Below are positions 33,947-43,352 of a DNA stretch of 64,000 nt, piece after piece. The notes beneath the pieces are model-generated. The model did not search any database and was not told the DNA's origin. It saw only the letters and a program-made list of their open reading frames with translations. The DNA is from Kibdelosporangium philippinense (GTDB lineage: Bacteria; Actinomycetota; Actinomycetes; Mycobacteriales; Pseudonocardiaceae). Position numbers and translations under genes: made by a program. Where the stretch lies: positions 62,001 through 126,000 of the forward strand of contig NZ_JAJVCN010000004.1 of NCBI RefSeq assembly GCF_021390435.2. Reading direction: 5' to 3'. The first letter of the stretch is position 1. Every line of letters starts with the position of its first letter.

Positions 33947-34750
33947 TCAGCAGGCGCTGAGCCATTCCAGGGCTTCGCGTGCGCGGTCCAGTACCGAGAT
34001 GTGGCCGTCACCAGGGCTTAGTCGTAGTTCTGCCGTCGCGCATCGGGTTTTGAGCCACTTGCTGTGGGTGGCGGGGACCATCCGGTCGTCGTCGCCGTGA
34101 ATCAGCAGCATCGGGGCTGTGATCTGGTTCGGGTCGCAGCCCCAAGGCGTGACATAGGCGAGGTCGTCGTCGATCAGGCCTTCGGGCCCAGCATCGATCG
34201 CGGGTCCCACGACGTCGTTGACCCATTTCTGGGAACCTTCCAACGCGGCGTAGTCCGCGGCAGTGAAGACCTCGGGATTGAATTCGGCCGTCGCCGCGTG
34301 CTTTTCCTTGGCTGCCCGCCCGGCCGTGGCAGCTTTGAGTGAGCCGATGTCCGCCATCCCGCCGAACCAGTCAAGTCCTTGTGCGTCAAAGGGTGCGACC
34401 GAGGCCATGGCCGCGACGGCGATCACGCGATCCTGCAGCAGGGCGCCACAGGCAATGGCGTGCGAGCCGCCGCCCGAATGACCCATGACTGCGAACTCGT
34501 TGATTCCCAAGGCATCGGCGACCGCTTTTGTCAGCTCCGCTGCCGACCCGACGGTCCGGCCGGGCACAGGAGTTGAGGTGCCGTAGGAAGGCCGGTCGTA
34601 GGAAACCCAGCGGATGCCTGGGGTCTGGAATGGCGGAGGCGTCCCGAGATTGGGAGTTCCGTGGTGCCAGAACACCGTGCGAGGTGCTGGCCCGGAGTCG
34701 TAGATGTGAAGCACTTGCCCGTTGGGCAGTTCCAGATTCCTGTCGATCAC
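33947..34750 (-). CDS. Alpha/beta hydrolase
   Basis: 267 aa, GTG start at 34750 (VIDRNLELPNGQVLHIYDSG), preferred over 34804 because the longer frame reads through a strong hairpin. GHSGGGSHA holds the nucleophile Ser; TPMLLIHGDDDRMVP the Asp; SPGDGHIS the His; HHGTPN an oxyanion-loop. Ordinary soluble alpha/beta hydrolase, possibly an esterase or haloalkane-type; substrate unknown. Confidence 0.85.
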   Translation of the reverse strand: MIDRNLELPNGQVLHIYDSGPAPRTVFWHHGTPNLGTPPPFQTPGIRWVSYDRPSYGTSTPVPGRTVGSAAELTKAVADALGINEFAVMGHSGGGSHAIACGALLQDRVIAVAAMASVAPFDAQGLDWFGGMADIGSLKAATAGRAAKEKHAATAEFNPEVFTAADYAALEGSQKWVNDVVGPAIDAGPEGLIDDDLAYVTPWGCDPNQITAPMLLIHGDDDRMVPATHSKWLKTRCATAELRLSPGDGHISVLDRAREALEWLSAC

Positions 34751-34768
34751 TAGCTCAGGATATGGAAA

Positions 34769-34811
34769 CGCCGGTATGCGCGGGGGTGCAGGCTGGCCGC
34801 GCATACCGGCG
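34769..34811. terminator. Strong hairpin after the GH27 gene
   Basis: CGCCGGTATGCGCG (34769-34782) pairs perfectly with CGCGCATACCGGCG (34798-34811), 15-base loop. Lies between the GH27 stop and the next minus-strand gene's start; likely a terminator. Confidence 0.65.
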
Positions 34812-34821
34812 TTGGCTTATG

Positions 34822-34872
34822 CCGTGAAGGCCACCTTGACGGCGTTGAAGGCCCCTAAGTAGGCCCTCACGG
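34822..34872. repeat. Hairpin element adjacent to the GH27 stop
   Basis: CCGTGAAGGCC (34822-34832) pairs with GGCCCTCACGG (34862-34872) with one mismatch. It starts one base after the GH27 stop codon. Similar CCGTGAAGG...CTTCACGG elements are dispersed in Amycolatopsis-like genomes (from memory). Possible repeat/terminator. Confidence 0.5.
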
Positions 34873-36249
34873 TTACCAGACCTTCAGCAACTTCGTGCCG
34901 TGCGGCGCGATCGTGGCCTCGAAGCCGTCCCGCTGCTTGCCGAGGTACTTGTCGGCCCAGACGTCCCGCACGTTCTTGCGGCCGTCGAAACCGAAGTCCT
35001 TCCAGTTCGCCCGGACGGTCTTGGCCTCGTTGCCGAGGTTGAACAGTGCGACGGTGTACGAGCCGTCCTTGTTGCGTGCCCACCAGACCGGCTGGTCGGT
35101 GTTCGGGTCGACCGGCTTGGCCGGGCGGCCCTGCTGGTTGAGTGCGAGCACCTCGCGGTTGGTCAGCAGCTTCACGCCGAGGGCGTCCAGTTTGGTCACA
35201 TCGTCGCCGACGTACAGCGGGGAGGACGTGATTGCCCAGAACGTCATGTAGCTGTAGCGCTCGTCCGGCGTCAGACCGTCCATCTCACCGTTGCCGACGT
35301 TGAGCGTGTCAAGATCGTGCCAGCCACCGGGGCCAGAGTGCTGGATCCACGGCGGCAGGTCCTTCCACCGGTCGTTGACCGAGCTCTCCCACGTCACCAA
35401 GGTGTTGCAGTAGCACTCGACATCGGTGTCGATCCGCCAGCCGTTCGAGGACTTCTTCCAGTCCTCGATGTAGTTGATGTCGATCGACCACGAGATCTCG
35501 ATGTGTACCTGGCGGCGGGTCTTGTCGAACGCCTTGCGGTACGCGGCGATCTCGTCACGGTTGTCGTACTGCGGGCCGCTCTTCCACGAGCCGGGGCCGA
35601 CGCCGTCGATCTTCAGGAAGTCGTAGCCCCAGTCGGCGAACATCGTCGCGATCGAGTCGATGTACTTCTGCGCGCACGGATTCGAGAAGTCGATCTTGTA
35701 CGAGCTGTCCCAGCCGTTGGTCGTCCGCTTGTCCGGGAAGATCAGGTCGTGCGTGCTGCAGCCGGGCGCGTCCTTGACCGGGAAGTCGCCGTCGTCGACG
35801 ACACCCTTGGCAAGGCCGACCGGGATGTAGATACCGGCCTTGAGGCCCTTCTTGTGGATGTAGTCGGCCATCCACTTCATGCCACGCGGGAAGCGCTCCT
35901 TGTTCGGCGTCGGACGGCCGTACTCGTCGTAGCCGAACTTCCAGCTCCAGTCGGCCCACCAACCGGCGTCCATGTTGATGTAGTCGTAGCCGAAGGGCCT
36001 GAGCTTCGAGGCGACCGCGTCGGTCTGCTTGATGACGTTGGCCTCGTTGAGCCAGCTGTAGTCACCCTTGGGGTTGAGCCCAGGGTACTTGCTGGCCTGC
36101 ATGCTCCAGCTGCTCCAGCCCATGTAGGGCTTTTCGGCCAGCTTGTCACGGCCGTAGCCCCGCTCGACGTCGGTCGACGCCGACGCGGGAACCGTGACGG
36201 TGAGCGCGAGCGCCGCACCGAGCAGGTAGGTGAGTGGTCTTCTGAGCAT
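34873..36249 (-). CDS. Secreted GH27 alpha-galactosidase
   Basis: 458 aa from ATG 36249 (MLRRPLTYLLGAALALTVTV; AAAGGG upstream), signal peptide ending PASAS. GH27 catalytic domain: KPYMGWSSWS, DYINMDAGWW, KIDG with nucleophile Asp215, RIDTDVE with the likely acid/base; C-terminal beta domain (PVWWARNKDGSYTVALFN). Releases terminal alpha-galactose outside the cell. Lies 11 bases behind the GH-D gene: same operon. Confidence 0.92.
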   Translation of the reverse strand: MLRRPLTYLLGAALALTVTVPASASTDVERGYGRDKLAEKPYMGWSSWSMQASKYPGLNPKGDYSWLNEANVIKQTDAVASKLRPFGYDYINMDAGWWADWSWKFGYDEYGRPTPNKERFPRGMKWMADYIHKKGLKAGIYIPVGLAKGVVDDGDFPVKDAPGCSTHDLIFPDKRTTNGWDSSYKIDFSNPCAQKYIDSIATMFADWGYDFLKIDGVGPGSWKSGPQYDNRDEIAAYRKAFDKTRRQVHIEISWSIDINYIEDWKKSSNGWRIDTDVECYCNTLVTWESSVNDRWKDLPPWIQHSGPGGWHDLDTLNVGNGEMDGLTPDERYSYMTFWAITSSPLYVGDDVTKLDALGVKLLTNREVLALNQQGRPAKPVDPNTDQPVWWARNKDGSYTVALFNLGNEAKTVRANWKDFGFDGRKNVRDVWADKYLGKQRDGFEATIAPHGTKLLKVW

Positions 36250-36260
36250 TGGCCCTTTCC

Positions 36261-38435
36261 CTACGAGTTGATCCGGAAGATGACCGCGTCCTCGCTCGGC
36301 ACGGTGATCTCGGTGCGGCCACGAGAGGTGAACGTCTTGCCAGACCACAACTCCGTGAAGGTGCTGCGGTGCCGCAGGCCGATCCGCTCGGGGTCGATCT
36401 GGAACTTGCGTGAACCGGTCTTGTCGAAGTTGAACACGGCGAGGTGCGTGTCATTGCCGTTGTGCAGCACGTACATGTTGTTGGCCTTGAAGCCGGTGTC
36501 CCCTTCGACCGGACGGAACGTACGGCCGATCTTCGCGATTTCGTTGATACGCGGGTTGTTCAGGAACTTCTCGGCGCGGCGCTTGAGCTCCGGGTCGCCG
36601 TTCGCGCTGAAATCGTCGCTGATCAGATACACGCCCGTGATCACAGCCGAGGTGACCCTGGCGCGGTTGTAGTTCTCCGGCCAGATCCGCGGCTGAGCCG
36701 GGTTCGTGCCGTCGAACAGCAGCGCCTTGTTGTCCTTGTCGTAGTAGTAGTTGCCGAACTGGATGTGGTCGCCGTCGTTGTACTCGTAGACCTCGTCGAG
36801 CCACCAGCCGTAGGTCACCGAGTTCAGCAGGTTCTCGGTGCTCTTCTGGTACAGGTCCGGCTTTTCCTCGTGCCAGTTGTTCATCGAGCCGTGCACGTCA
36901 CACGAGATCCGGCGGGCGTTTCCGTACTGGCCCATGAAAAGCGGCGAGATCGCCAGGTCGATGAACGTGTCCTTGCCCGCCCAGTCCACGACCTTCTGCA
37001 TACCCTGGTGGAAGGCCTGCAGTCCGGTCTGGACACTCGGGTCGAACCAGCTGTCGGACTCGATCATGCCGTGCGTGAAGAAGTCCATCTTCACGTAGCG
37101 CACGCCCAGCTCACGGAACTTCGTCAACGCCAACCGGGACCGGTTGAGCACGCCGGGGTTGGTCGGGTCCAGCGCCCAGCCGCCGTTGAGCAGGATCGGC
37201 TGACCGTTGGCCTTCAACGCCATCTGGCGCAACGTCTGGTTCGGGCAGCCGTCGCACAGCGCGGTCCCGCCGATCTGGTTGTCGATGCCTTCCTTCCAGA
37301 AGTTGGTGAACGGCTGGAAGTACAGCGCGGGCTCCTGGCCGTTGGCCTTGACGTGCGCGACGTAGTCCTCGACTTTTTTCCAGCTGGTGCCGGGGCTTTC
37401 GAACTGCCACTGCGGGTCGAGCATGGCGTCCCAGTACGAGTCGATGCCAACGTACGGCTTGGTCTCGCCCTTGAACCCTTGCAACTTCTCGGCGATGAAG
37501 TCGCTGGTCTCGTTCATCAGCGCGGGGTTGGCGACCGTCGAACCCAAGCCGCCCCACGAGTTGTAGCCGAACGGCGTGCCCTTGTCCCAGGTGCGGGTGC
37601 CGGTGACCTTGGCGTTCGCGCGGCCGAAGGTCTCCATGCCGGTGCGCCAGTCGTCGAAGTAGCCGACCATCATCCGCGGCGAGGTCACCGTCGTGCCGGA
37701 AACCGGCCTGTGCGGCAAGGATTCCCGGCGGTGCTGGTACTTGTTGTCGGCCGTGCCGTAGTCGTACTGGTAGTCCGTCAGACCTGCCGTGACCTCGAGC
37801 CGGTCGAGCTTGCCTTTCCGGCCCTGCGCGGTGATGCCGGACTTCCAGGTGTCGTGGTCGATCGAGCCGAACACGAACCCGTGCCTGCTGGTGTCGTCGA
37901 AGACCGTGGTCACTTCGAAGCTGCGCTGCTTCGGCGTGACGTCGTTGATGGGTTTGGATTCGTAACGGACCCACGCGTCGTTGTCGACCGGGACCAGGAG
38001 CATCCTGCGGTCGCCATTCGTCCCGATGTCCACGCCGCCGGGGGAGTCGACCACGATTGGGCTGATCTTGTTCGTGCTCAGTGTCGCGCCGGACGACAGC
38101 TCGACCTGGACGAAGAAGTGGTCCGGGCCGTCGAACGTGAACTTCTGCTTGAACGTGGGCAAGCCGTAGCGCTCACACGTGACCACGTTCGACCGGTACC
38201 GGCAGCCGTTGCGGTAGTCCTTTGTGGAGACCGTCCTGCCGCCGAGTTGCACCTCGCTGGCGAAATCCTTGATCCGCTTCGCACCACGCCAGTAGACGTC
38301 CGCTGTGCCCTTGTTCGTCTGGTAGACGACGCGCACGCCGCCCTGGCCGAACGAGGCCGTCGAACTGGCCTCGGCCGGGCTGACCAGCCCTGCCACCAAC
38401 AGCAGGGATAACCCGGCTACAACACGTCTCTTCAT
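36261..38435 (-). CDS. Secreted clan GH-D glycosidase, alpha-galactosidase-like
   Basis: 724 aa from ATG 38435 (MKRRVVAGLSLLLVAGLVSP); a longer frame to 38708 is an antisense extension over the ROK gene. N-terminal beta-sandwich, then (beta/alpha)8 barrel with YVGIDSYWDAM, LYFQPFTNFW and RYVKMDFF (likely nucleophile Asp451). C-terminal beta domain HLAVFNFD. Relationship is to GH36/GH27 clan D; exact family uncertain. Probably degrades alpha-galactosides extracellularly. Confidence 0.82.
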   Translation of the reverse strand: MKRRVVAGLSLLLVAGLVSPAEASSTASFGQGGVRVVYQTNKGTADVYWRGAKRIKDFASEVQLGGRTVSTKDYRNGCRYRSNVVTCERYGLPTFKQKFTFDGPDHFFVQVELSSGATLSTNKISPIVVDSPGGVDIGTNGDRRMLLVPVDNDAWVRYESKPINDVTPKQRSFEVTTVFDDTSRHGFVFGSIDHDTWKSGITAQGRKGKLDRLEVTAGLTDYQYDYGTADNKYQHRRESLPHRPVSGTTVTSPRMMVGYFDDWRTGMETFGRANAKVTGTRTWDKGTPFGYNSWGGLGSTVANPALMNETSDFIAEKLQGFKGETKPYVGIDSYWDAMLDPQWQFESPGTSWKKVEDYVAHVKANGQEPALYFQPFTNFWKEGIDNQIGGTALCDGCPNQTLRQMALKANGQPILLNGGWALDPTNPGVLNRSRLALTKFRELGVRYVKMDFFTHGMIESDSWFDPSVQTGLQAFHQGMQKVVDWAGKDTFIDLAISPLFMGQYGNARRISCDVHGSMNNWHEEKPDLYQKSTENLLNSVTYGWWLDEVYEYNDGDHIQFGNYYYDKDNKALLFDGTNPAQPRIWPENYNRARVTSAVITGVYLISDDFSANGDPELKRRAEKFLNNPRINEIAKIGRTFRPVEGDTGFKANNMYVLHNGNDTHLAVFNFDKTGSRKFQIDPERIGLRHRSTFTELWSGKTFTSRGRTEITVPSEDAVIFRINS

Positions 38436-38454
38436 TGAGGCGCCCTGTCTTTCT

Positions 38455-39618
38455 CTAGGAGATGACCAACGTCCGCACGGCGGCGATGGCCGCCGCGCCA
38501 CGTGCCCACTCCTCGAACGGCAGCGGGCGGAGAATGAGTTCGCAGTGCGCCGCGGCGCCGAATGCCTGCGTTGCGAAGGTATCCCTGATCTCGTCGGCGA
38601 ACAGGTCATACGCGTCCAGCCCTTCACCGGAGACGATGATCCGTTCCGGGCCGACCAAGTTTGCCATCGAGGCAAGACCACGGCCGATCGCGACGCCTGC
38701 CCTGGCAAAGACTCGCCTCAGCGCCACGTCACCGAGCCTGGCGCCGGTGACGACCTCTTCCATGGTCAGCGCGGGCTCGCCAGTCGTCATCCTGGCGGCT
38801 GCCACGATCGCGTCGGTTGAGGCGATCGCCTCGACGCAGCCGGTGGCGCCGCAGTGGCATAACGGTCCGTCGCCGAAGACCGGGATATGGCCGATCTCGC
38901 CGGCGACACCATGTGATCCGGTCACTACGCCGCCGTTGACCACGAGCCCGCAGCCGATTCCGGTTCCGAGCGTGACCAGGGCGAACGAGTCGGCGCCGAC
39001 GCCGTTGCCGAACCAGCGTTCGGCCACCGTGATCGCTTTGACGTCGTTGTCGACCGTGATCTCCAGGTCGATCTTCTCGGCCAACAGCTCAGCAAGGGGA
39101 ACGTCACGCCAGTGTAGGAAAGGGGAGTAGCGGACAAAGCCTTCGTCCCGGTCCACGTCACCGGCGACGGTGACACCGACGCAATGGGTGCGCTGTTTGT
39201 ACGCCTTGGATTCGGCCAGCAGGTCGGTGACCATTTCCGAAACACCGTCAACCACCGCGTCGACTTTCCGTGACGGCAGCTGGTGGAATTTCGTGACCAG
39301 GATCTGCGACCGCAGATCCGTGACCACTCCGATCAATTCCCGGTCGGTGATCTTGACGCCGAGGAAGAACTCGCGGTCGGTACGCAGGTCCAGCGGGCTG
39401 GCCGGGCGTCCGACGCCGCCTTGCTCCGAGTCCAGCTCAACCAGGTAGCCGGCCTCGATCAGAGGCCGTGACGCCTTCGTGACCGCCGCTGACGACAGGC
39501 CCGTGCGGCGTGCCACGTCCACTCGCGACACCGGGCCCTGGGTGAGGACCGTGGTGAACACGGTGGCCGCCGCCGGACTGGTGACCGGCGCCCGCCCACT
39601 CTGGCGTCGTGGCGTCAT
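38455..39618 (-). CDS. ROK family transcriptional regulator
   Basis: 387 aa. Winged helix at the N terminus (SRVDVARRTGLSSAAVTKAS, LIEAGYLVE), then a ROK sugar-kinase-like domain with GTGIGCGLVVNG, GEIGHIPV and the zinc motif CHCGATGCVEA. First gene of the ROK-GHD-GH27 operon and divergent from the GH36 gene; likely regulates the locus in response to galactose or an alpha-galactoside. Confidence 0.92.
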   Translation of the reverse strand: MTPRRQSGRAPVTSPAAATVFTTVLTQGPVSRVDVARRTGLSSAAVTKASRPLIEAGYLVELDSEQGGVGRPASPLDLRTDREFFLGVKITDRELIGVVTDLRSQILVTKFHQLPSRKVDAVVDGVSEMVTDLLAESKAYKQRTHCVGVTVAGDVDRDEGFVRYSPFLHWRDVPLAELLAEKIDLEITVDNDVKAITVAERWFGNGVGADSFALVTLGTGIGCGLVVNGGVVTGSHGVAGEIGHIPVFGDGPLCHCGATGCVEAIASTDAIVAAARMTTGEPALTMEEVVTGARLGDVALRRVFARAGVAIGRGLASMANLVGPERIIVSGEGLDAYDLFADEIRDTFATQAFGAAAHCELILRPLPFEEWARGAAAIAAVRTLVIS

Positions 39619-39698
39619 GCTTCGGTAGCGTAGGTTTTATAAATTAACTTCGTCAAGAAACTAATTCGTCCCACGTAGGAAACGCGAGGTCCACAGGC
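39619..39698. promoter_or_regulatory. AT-rich divergent promoter/operator, ROK-GH36
   Basis: An 80-base region that is much more AT-rich than its surroundings, with GTTTTATAAATTAAC (imperfect palindrome around TTTATAAA) and CGTCAAGAAACTAATTC. Divergent promoters and the ROK binding site are expected here. The exact -10/-35 are not certain. Confidence 0.55.
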
Positions 39699-41768
39699 AT
39701 GGCTGAAGTGATCTTCGATGCCGACGAGCGGCTCTGGCTGTTGACGACGGCGACCACCTCGTACGCCGTGCGGCTCGACTCCTCGGACGCGCCTCGGCAC
39801 GTGTACTGGGGTCCCGCGCTGACCATCGGCCAGGCCGCGACGGTCCGTGTCCCGGTGCTGTCGAAGATCAGCAGCGTCGACGGCGTGACCGACGAAGAAC
39901 TCGTGGTCGAAGGCGGATCCCGGTTCGACGCGCCCTCACTGCAGGTGAAGTTCGCGGACGGCACGCGTGCCTTCGAGTGGAAGTACGTCGACCACACGGT
40001 CGACGACGGGCACCTCGCGATCCGTTTCACCGACCGCCACTACCCGCTGGAAGTCGTGCTGCACTACTGGATCGGCGCGGGCACGGACGTGATCGAACGC
40101 TGGACCACGTTGCGCCACACGGGTTCCGAGGACCCGATCACGTTGCTGCGGACGGATTCCGCCTCATGGTTCCTGCCGTACCGTGAGGACTACCAGGTCA
40201 CTCACACAACCGGTGGCTGGTCCGCGGAATTCCAGCTGCACAGCACGCCAGTGCCCTTCGGCGAAACCGTGTTCACAAGCCGCCGTGGCACATCCAGTCA
40301 CCAGGCCAACCCGTTCCTCTTCGTCCACTCCGGAGACGAAGTGTGGAGCGGTGCCCTGGCGTGGAGCGGCTCGTGGCGAATCACGTTGCGCAGTACGGCA
40401 CAGGGACACACCAGCTTCACCGGAGGCTTCGGCCACGAAGGCCTGTCATGGCGCCTGAACCCAGGCGAAGAATGGGAAACCCCAGTATTCGCAGGCCTTT
40501 ACGCGGCCGACGGCCTGGAGGCTTCATCTCGGCGCTGGCACGCCTATGTGCGCAACCACGTGTTGCCGCATTCGGATGAGACCCGTCCGATCATCTACAA
40601 CTCCTGGGAAGCAACCGAGTTCGACGTCAACTCGGAAAACCAGCAGAACCTGGCGGCGCGGGCGGCGGAGCTGGGCTGCGAGCTGTTCGTGATGGACGAC
40701 GGCTGGTTCGGCGGACGTCTGCACGACTCGGCAGGTCTCGGTGACTGGACCGTGAATCAGGACAAGTTCCCCGGAGGTCTGAACCCGCTGATCGCAGAGG
40801 TGCACAGGCTCGGAATGCGCTTCGGCCTGTGGGTGGAGCCGGAAATGGTGAACCCGGACAGCGATCTCTACCGCCAGCACCCAGACTGGGTGATGCACAT
40901 GGAAAACCGCACACGGACAACGATGCGAAACCAGCTCGTGCTGAACTTCGCGCGGACGGACGTGGCGGAGTGGGCGCACAAGTGGCTGGACCAACTGCTG
41001 GGCCAGCACGAAATCGACTTCCTGAAATGGGACATGAACAGGTCCTTCAGCGAAGCAGGCTGGCCAGCGGAAGCAGACCAAGACAGGCTGTGGATAGACC
41101 ACGTCCGGCACGTCTACGCGATCATCGACAGGTTGCGCGCGGATCACCCCGGGGTGCGAATCGAAGCCTGCTCAGGCGGAGGCGGCCGAGTCGACCTGGG
41201 AATGCTCGCCCGAACAGACCAAGCATGGATCTCGGACAACACGGACGCGCTGGACCGAATCGCCATCCAACGCGGATACAGCACGCTATACCCGGCACGG
41301 ACGATGTCAGCATGGGTGACGGACAGCCCGAACCCATTCACCGGCCGAGTGGTGCCGCTGGCCTTCCGATTCCACGTGGCAATGGCCGGAGTCCTTGGTA
41401 TCGGAGGAAACCTGCTCAACTGGTCGGCCGAGGACCTGGCCGAAGCCACAGAGCTGTTGGCCCAATACAAGGAAATCCGACACGTCGTGCAACACGGCGT
41501 GCAGTACCAGCTGTCGGCAGGGCCGGTGACGGGCGTGCAATACGTCCTGGGCAACGAGGTCGTCGTCCTGTTGTGGCGGCCAACCGTGAGCTTCGGCAAG
41601 CCGCAACTCCCAGTCCGCCTAAAGGCACTGGACCCAGCAGCCCGATACCGCGCAGGCTCACTTGAGATAGACGGAGCCGTACTACTGCACCACGGCTTCG
41701 AACCCACGCTGCCACTAGGCGACTACGCCAGCACAATGCTGCACTTCACGGCGGTCACGCCTTCCTGA
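39699..41768 (+). CDS. GH36 alpha-galactosidase
   Basis: 689 aa, no signal peptide, so cytoplasmic. N-terminal beta-supersandwich; barrel with YNSWEATEFDVN, FVMDDGWFGGR, LWVEPEMVN, FLKWDMNRSF (nucleophile Asp445) and WISDNTDALD (acid/base Asp513), all GH36 signatures. Hydrolyses imported alpha-galactosides (melibiose, raffinose type) to feed the Leloir pathway (galK, galE at 46-48 kb). Divergent from ROK. Confidence 0.95.
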   Translation: MAEVIFDADERLWLLTTATTSYAVRLDSSDAPRHVYWGPALTIGQAATVRVPVLSKISSVDGVTDEELVVEGGSRFDAPSLQVKFADGTRAFEWKYVDHTVDDGHLAIRFTDRHYPLEVVLHYWIGAGTDVIERWTTLRHTGSEDPITLLRTDSASWFLPYREDYQVTHTTGGWSAEFQLHSTPVPFGETVFTSRRGTSSHQANPFLFVHSGDEVWSGALAWSGSWRITLRSTAQGHTSFTGGFGHEGLSWRLNPGEEWETPVFAGLYAADGLEASSRRWHAYVRNHVLPHSDETRPIIYNSWEATEFDVNSENQQNLAARAAELGCELFVMDDGWFGGRLHDSAGLGDWTVNQDKFPGGLNPLIAEVHRLGMRFGLWVEPEMVNPDSDLYRQHPDWVMHMENRTRTTMRNQLVLNFARTDVAEWAHKWLDQLLGQHEIDFLKWDMNRSFSEAGWPAEADQDRLWIDHVRHVYAIIDRLRADHPGVRIEACSGGGGRVDLGMLARTDQAWISDNTDALDRIAIQRGYSTLYPARTMSAWVTDSPNPFTGRVVPLAFRFHVAMAGVLGIGGNLLNWSAEDLAEATELLAQYKEIRHVVQHGVQYQLSAGPVTGVQYVLGNEVVVLLWRPTVSFGKPQLPVRLKALDPAARYRAGSLEIDGAVLLHHGFEPTLPLGDYASTMLHFTAVTPS

Positions 41769-41789
41769 TCACCACCCCACCGCGGCGCG

Positions 41790-41830
41790 AGGTTGTTCCG
41801 TCAGTCCACTCAGGACTGACGGGACAACCT
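41790..41830 (+). terminator. Terminator after GH36
   Basis: AGGTTGTTCCGTCAGTCC (41790-41807) pairs with GGACTGACGGGACAACCT (41813-41830), one G-U, loop of 5. Begins 21 bases after the GH36 stop. Confidence 0.8.
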
Positions 41831-42204
41831 TGCCCGCGGTGACTTTGTTCATCAGCCCGCTTGTGCAAAGTTTCTCCGTCGAGGCATGCCTAGCATCAGG
41901 CCACACTCCTGCCGAACTCGTCGCGGGTCGTAGCAAAGGGCCTACGCCCGCGAGATTATCCATCAATCGCCGAACCAGCCGAAGCCAAACCCGCCCGGCC
42001 GCAGCGCGAGTTCCGCCCACGGAAACATAAAGTCTGGCAGGAAACATCCACCTGGCGCATCAAATCGATGTCCAGCAGCCGTACCTCCTCCGAACACTGT
42101 TCAAGCCCGTGGTCCCTCTCCAGGCGAGCCCTCCTTCATCAAGCCAGCGGCAGGGTACACGAAATCCCCAACCCCGCCACCCAGTGAAGATCAACATAAA
42201 CCAC

Positions 42205-42230
42205 TTGTCCACAACCCCCATCTGTCCACA
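42205..42230 (+). promoter_or_regulatory. Two DnaA-box-like nonamers
   Basis: TTGTCCACA (42205-42213) is the actinobacterial DnaA-box sequence, and CTGTCCACA (42222-42230) is one mismatch from it. They lie 55-80 bases upstream of the DUF4192 start. Two sites are too few for an origin. The rest of 41831-42284 shows no supported gene. Confidence 0.4.
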
Positions 42231-42284
42231 GCGGCCAACCCCGCCCACTGCCACCGCCACCCAAAAAACCGGCAAAGTCGAACT

Positions 42285-43352
42285 ATGCAAACAAAGCAGC
42301 GACCCCTCATACCAATCAGGGACACCGGCGAACTGATCGCCGCCGTGCCCTACCTGCTTGGCTTCCGGCCAGCCGAATCCGTAGTGGTGTGCGTGTACTC
42401 GGGTACCGCCCGTGCCCAAGTCACAGCATGTCTCCGCGCCGACGTGCCGTCGCCAGAGCTCTACCACGCGCTGGCCATGCAACTCAGAGACCCGATCCTG
42501 CGGGCCAATTCCTGTGGCGTGTCAGTGGTTGTCGTCTGTGATGGCGAGGCGAGGCCGGAAGAACCCTTGCCGCACAGTCGACTCGTCGACATCATTGGCG
42601 TTGTCTTCGCGGCGTCCGGTGTTATGGTGCACCACGCGTTCTGGGTTCCTGAGATCAAAGCGAACCTCATGTGGTGGTGCTACATGCACGTCGACTGCAA
42701 CGGCTCCATTCCCGATCCGAGCTCCTCCATGCTCGCGGCCGCTGCAGCCGCCGTCGGCGTGGTGACCTATGACAGCAAAGAAGAACTCCGTGCGACCTTG
42801 GAACCAGCAGATCGTTCGCCGCTCCCGCAACGAGCCGAACGCATCAAAGCCGCGTTGGAGCTGAACCAGAACGAAGCCCGCAGCAGACAACTGATCGACG
42901 AACTGGTGGCAGAGGCACGGGAGGGAACATGGACCCTCGGTGAGGACCGACTCGTCGAATTGGGTGTGGCGTTCAGCAATTTCCGCGTCCGCGACGGATG
43001 TATGCGTCCCGAGGTCACCAGCATCGGCCACCCCATCGAACAACTATGGACCGAGATCACCCGGGCGCTACCGGCGCCCTATCGCGCGGAACCAGCCTGT
43101 CTGCTTGCCCTCACAGCGTTTCTCCGTGGTGACGGAGTCCTCGCTGGGGTGGCGGTCGACGTCGCATTGCAGGCCAATGCCGATCACACATTCGCCAACC
43201 TGATGCGTTCGTCCATGGATTGCGGACTCCCGCCAGCCATGGTGGCCCAGGCTGTAGCGGACGCGTTCGCTGGTCCACCACCCGACGAGACAGCAGTCGA
43301 AAACCCGCCCATCTGCGGGAATCCCATCAATACCGAGCGGGAGTTCCAGTGA
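42285..43352 (+). CDS. DUF4192 domain-containing protein
   Basis: 355 aa. The family start DTGELIAAVPYLLGFRPAES followed by VVVCVYSG, then a middle VVVVCDGEARPEE and a C-terminal helical region with PAPYRAEPACLLALTAFLRG and ANADHTFANLMRSSMDCG. Complete, full-length member of a common actinobacterial family of unknown function. Cytoplasmic. Confidence 0.88.
   Translation: MQTKQRPLIPIRDTGELIAAVPYLLGFRPAESVVVCVYSGTARAQVTACLRADVPSPELYHALAMQLRDPILRANSCGVSVVVVCDGEARPEEPLPHSRLVDIIGVVFAASGVMVHHAFWVPEIKANLMWWCYMHVDCNGSIPDPSSSMLAAAAAAVGVVTYDSKEELRATLEPADRSPLPQRAERIKAALELNQNEARSRQLIDELVAEAREGTWTLGEDRLVELGVAFSNFRVRDGCMRPEVTSIGHPIEQLWTEITRALPAPYRAEPACLLALTAFLRGDGVLAGVAVDVALQANADHTFANLMRSSMDCGLPPAMVAQAVADAFAGPPPDETAVENPPICGNPINTEREFQ

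Noticed and set aside
34900..36672. 590-codon open frame on + opposite GH27
   Set aside because: Same reason; the composition is that of a reversed GC-rich gene and the minus-strand GH27 is unambiguous.
36444..38411. 655-codon open frame on + opposite the GH-D gene
   Set aside because: Antisense shadow of high third-position GC; His/Arg/Val-rich protein with no motif, while the minus strand encodes a clear glycosidase.
42205..42230. Replication origin
   Set aside because: Only two DnaA-like boxes, no dnaA/dnaN genes and no box cluster.
41769..42284. Short open frames on both strands in the 516-base gap
   Set aside because: No ribosome site, motif or homology pattern; only the terminator and DnaA-like boxes are supported.
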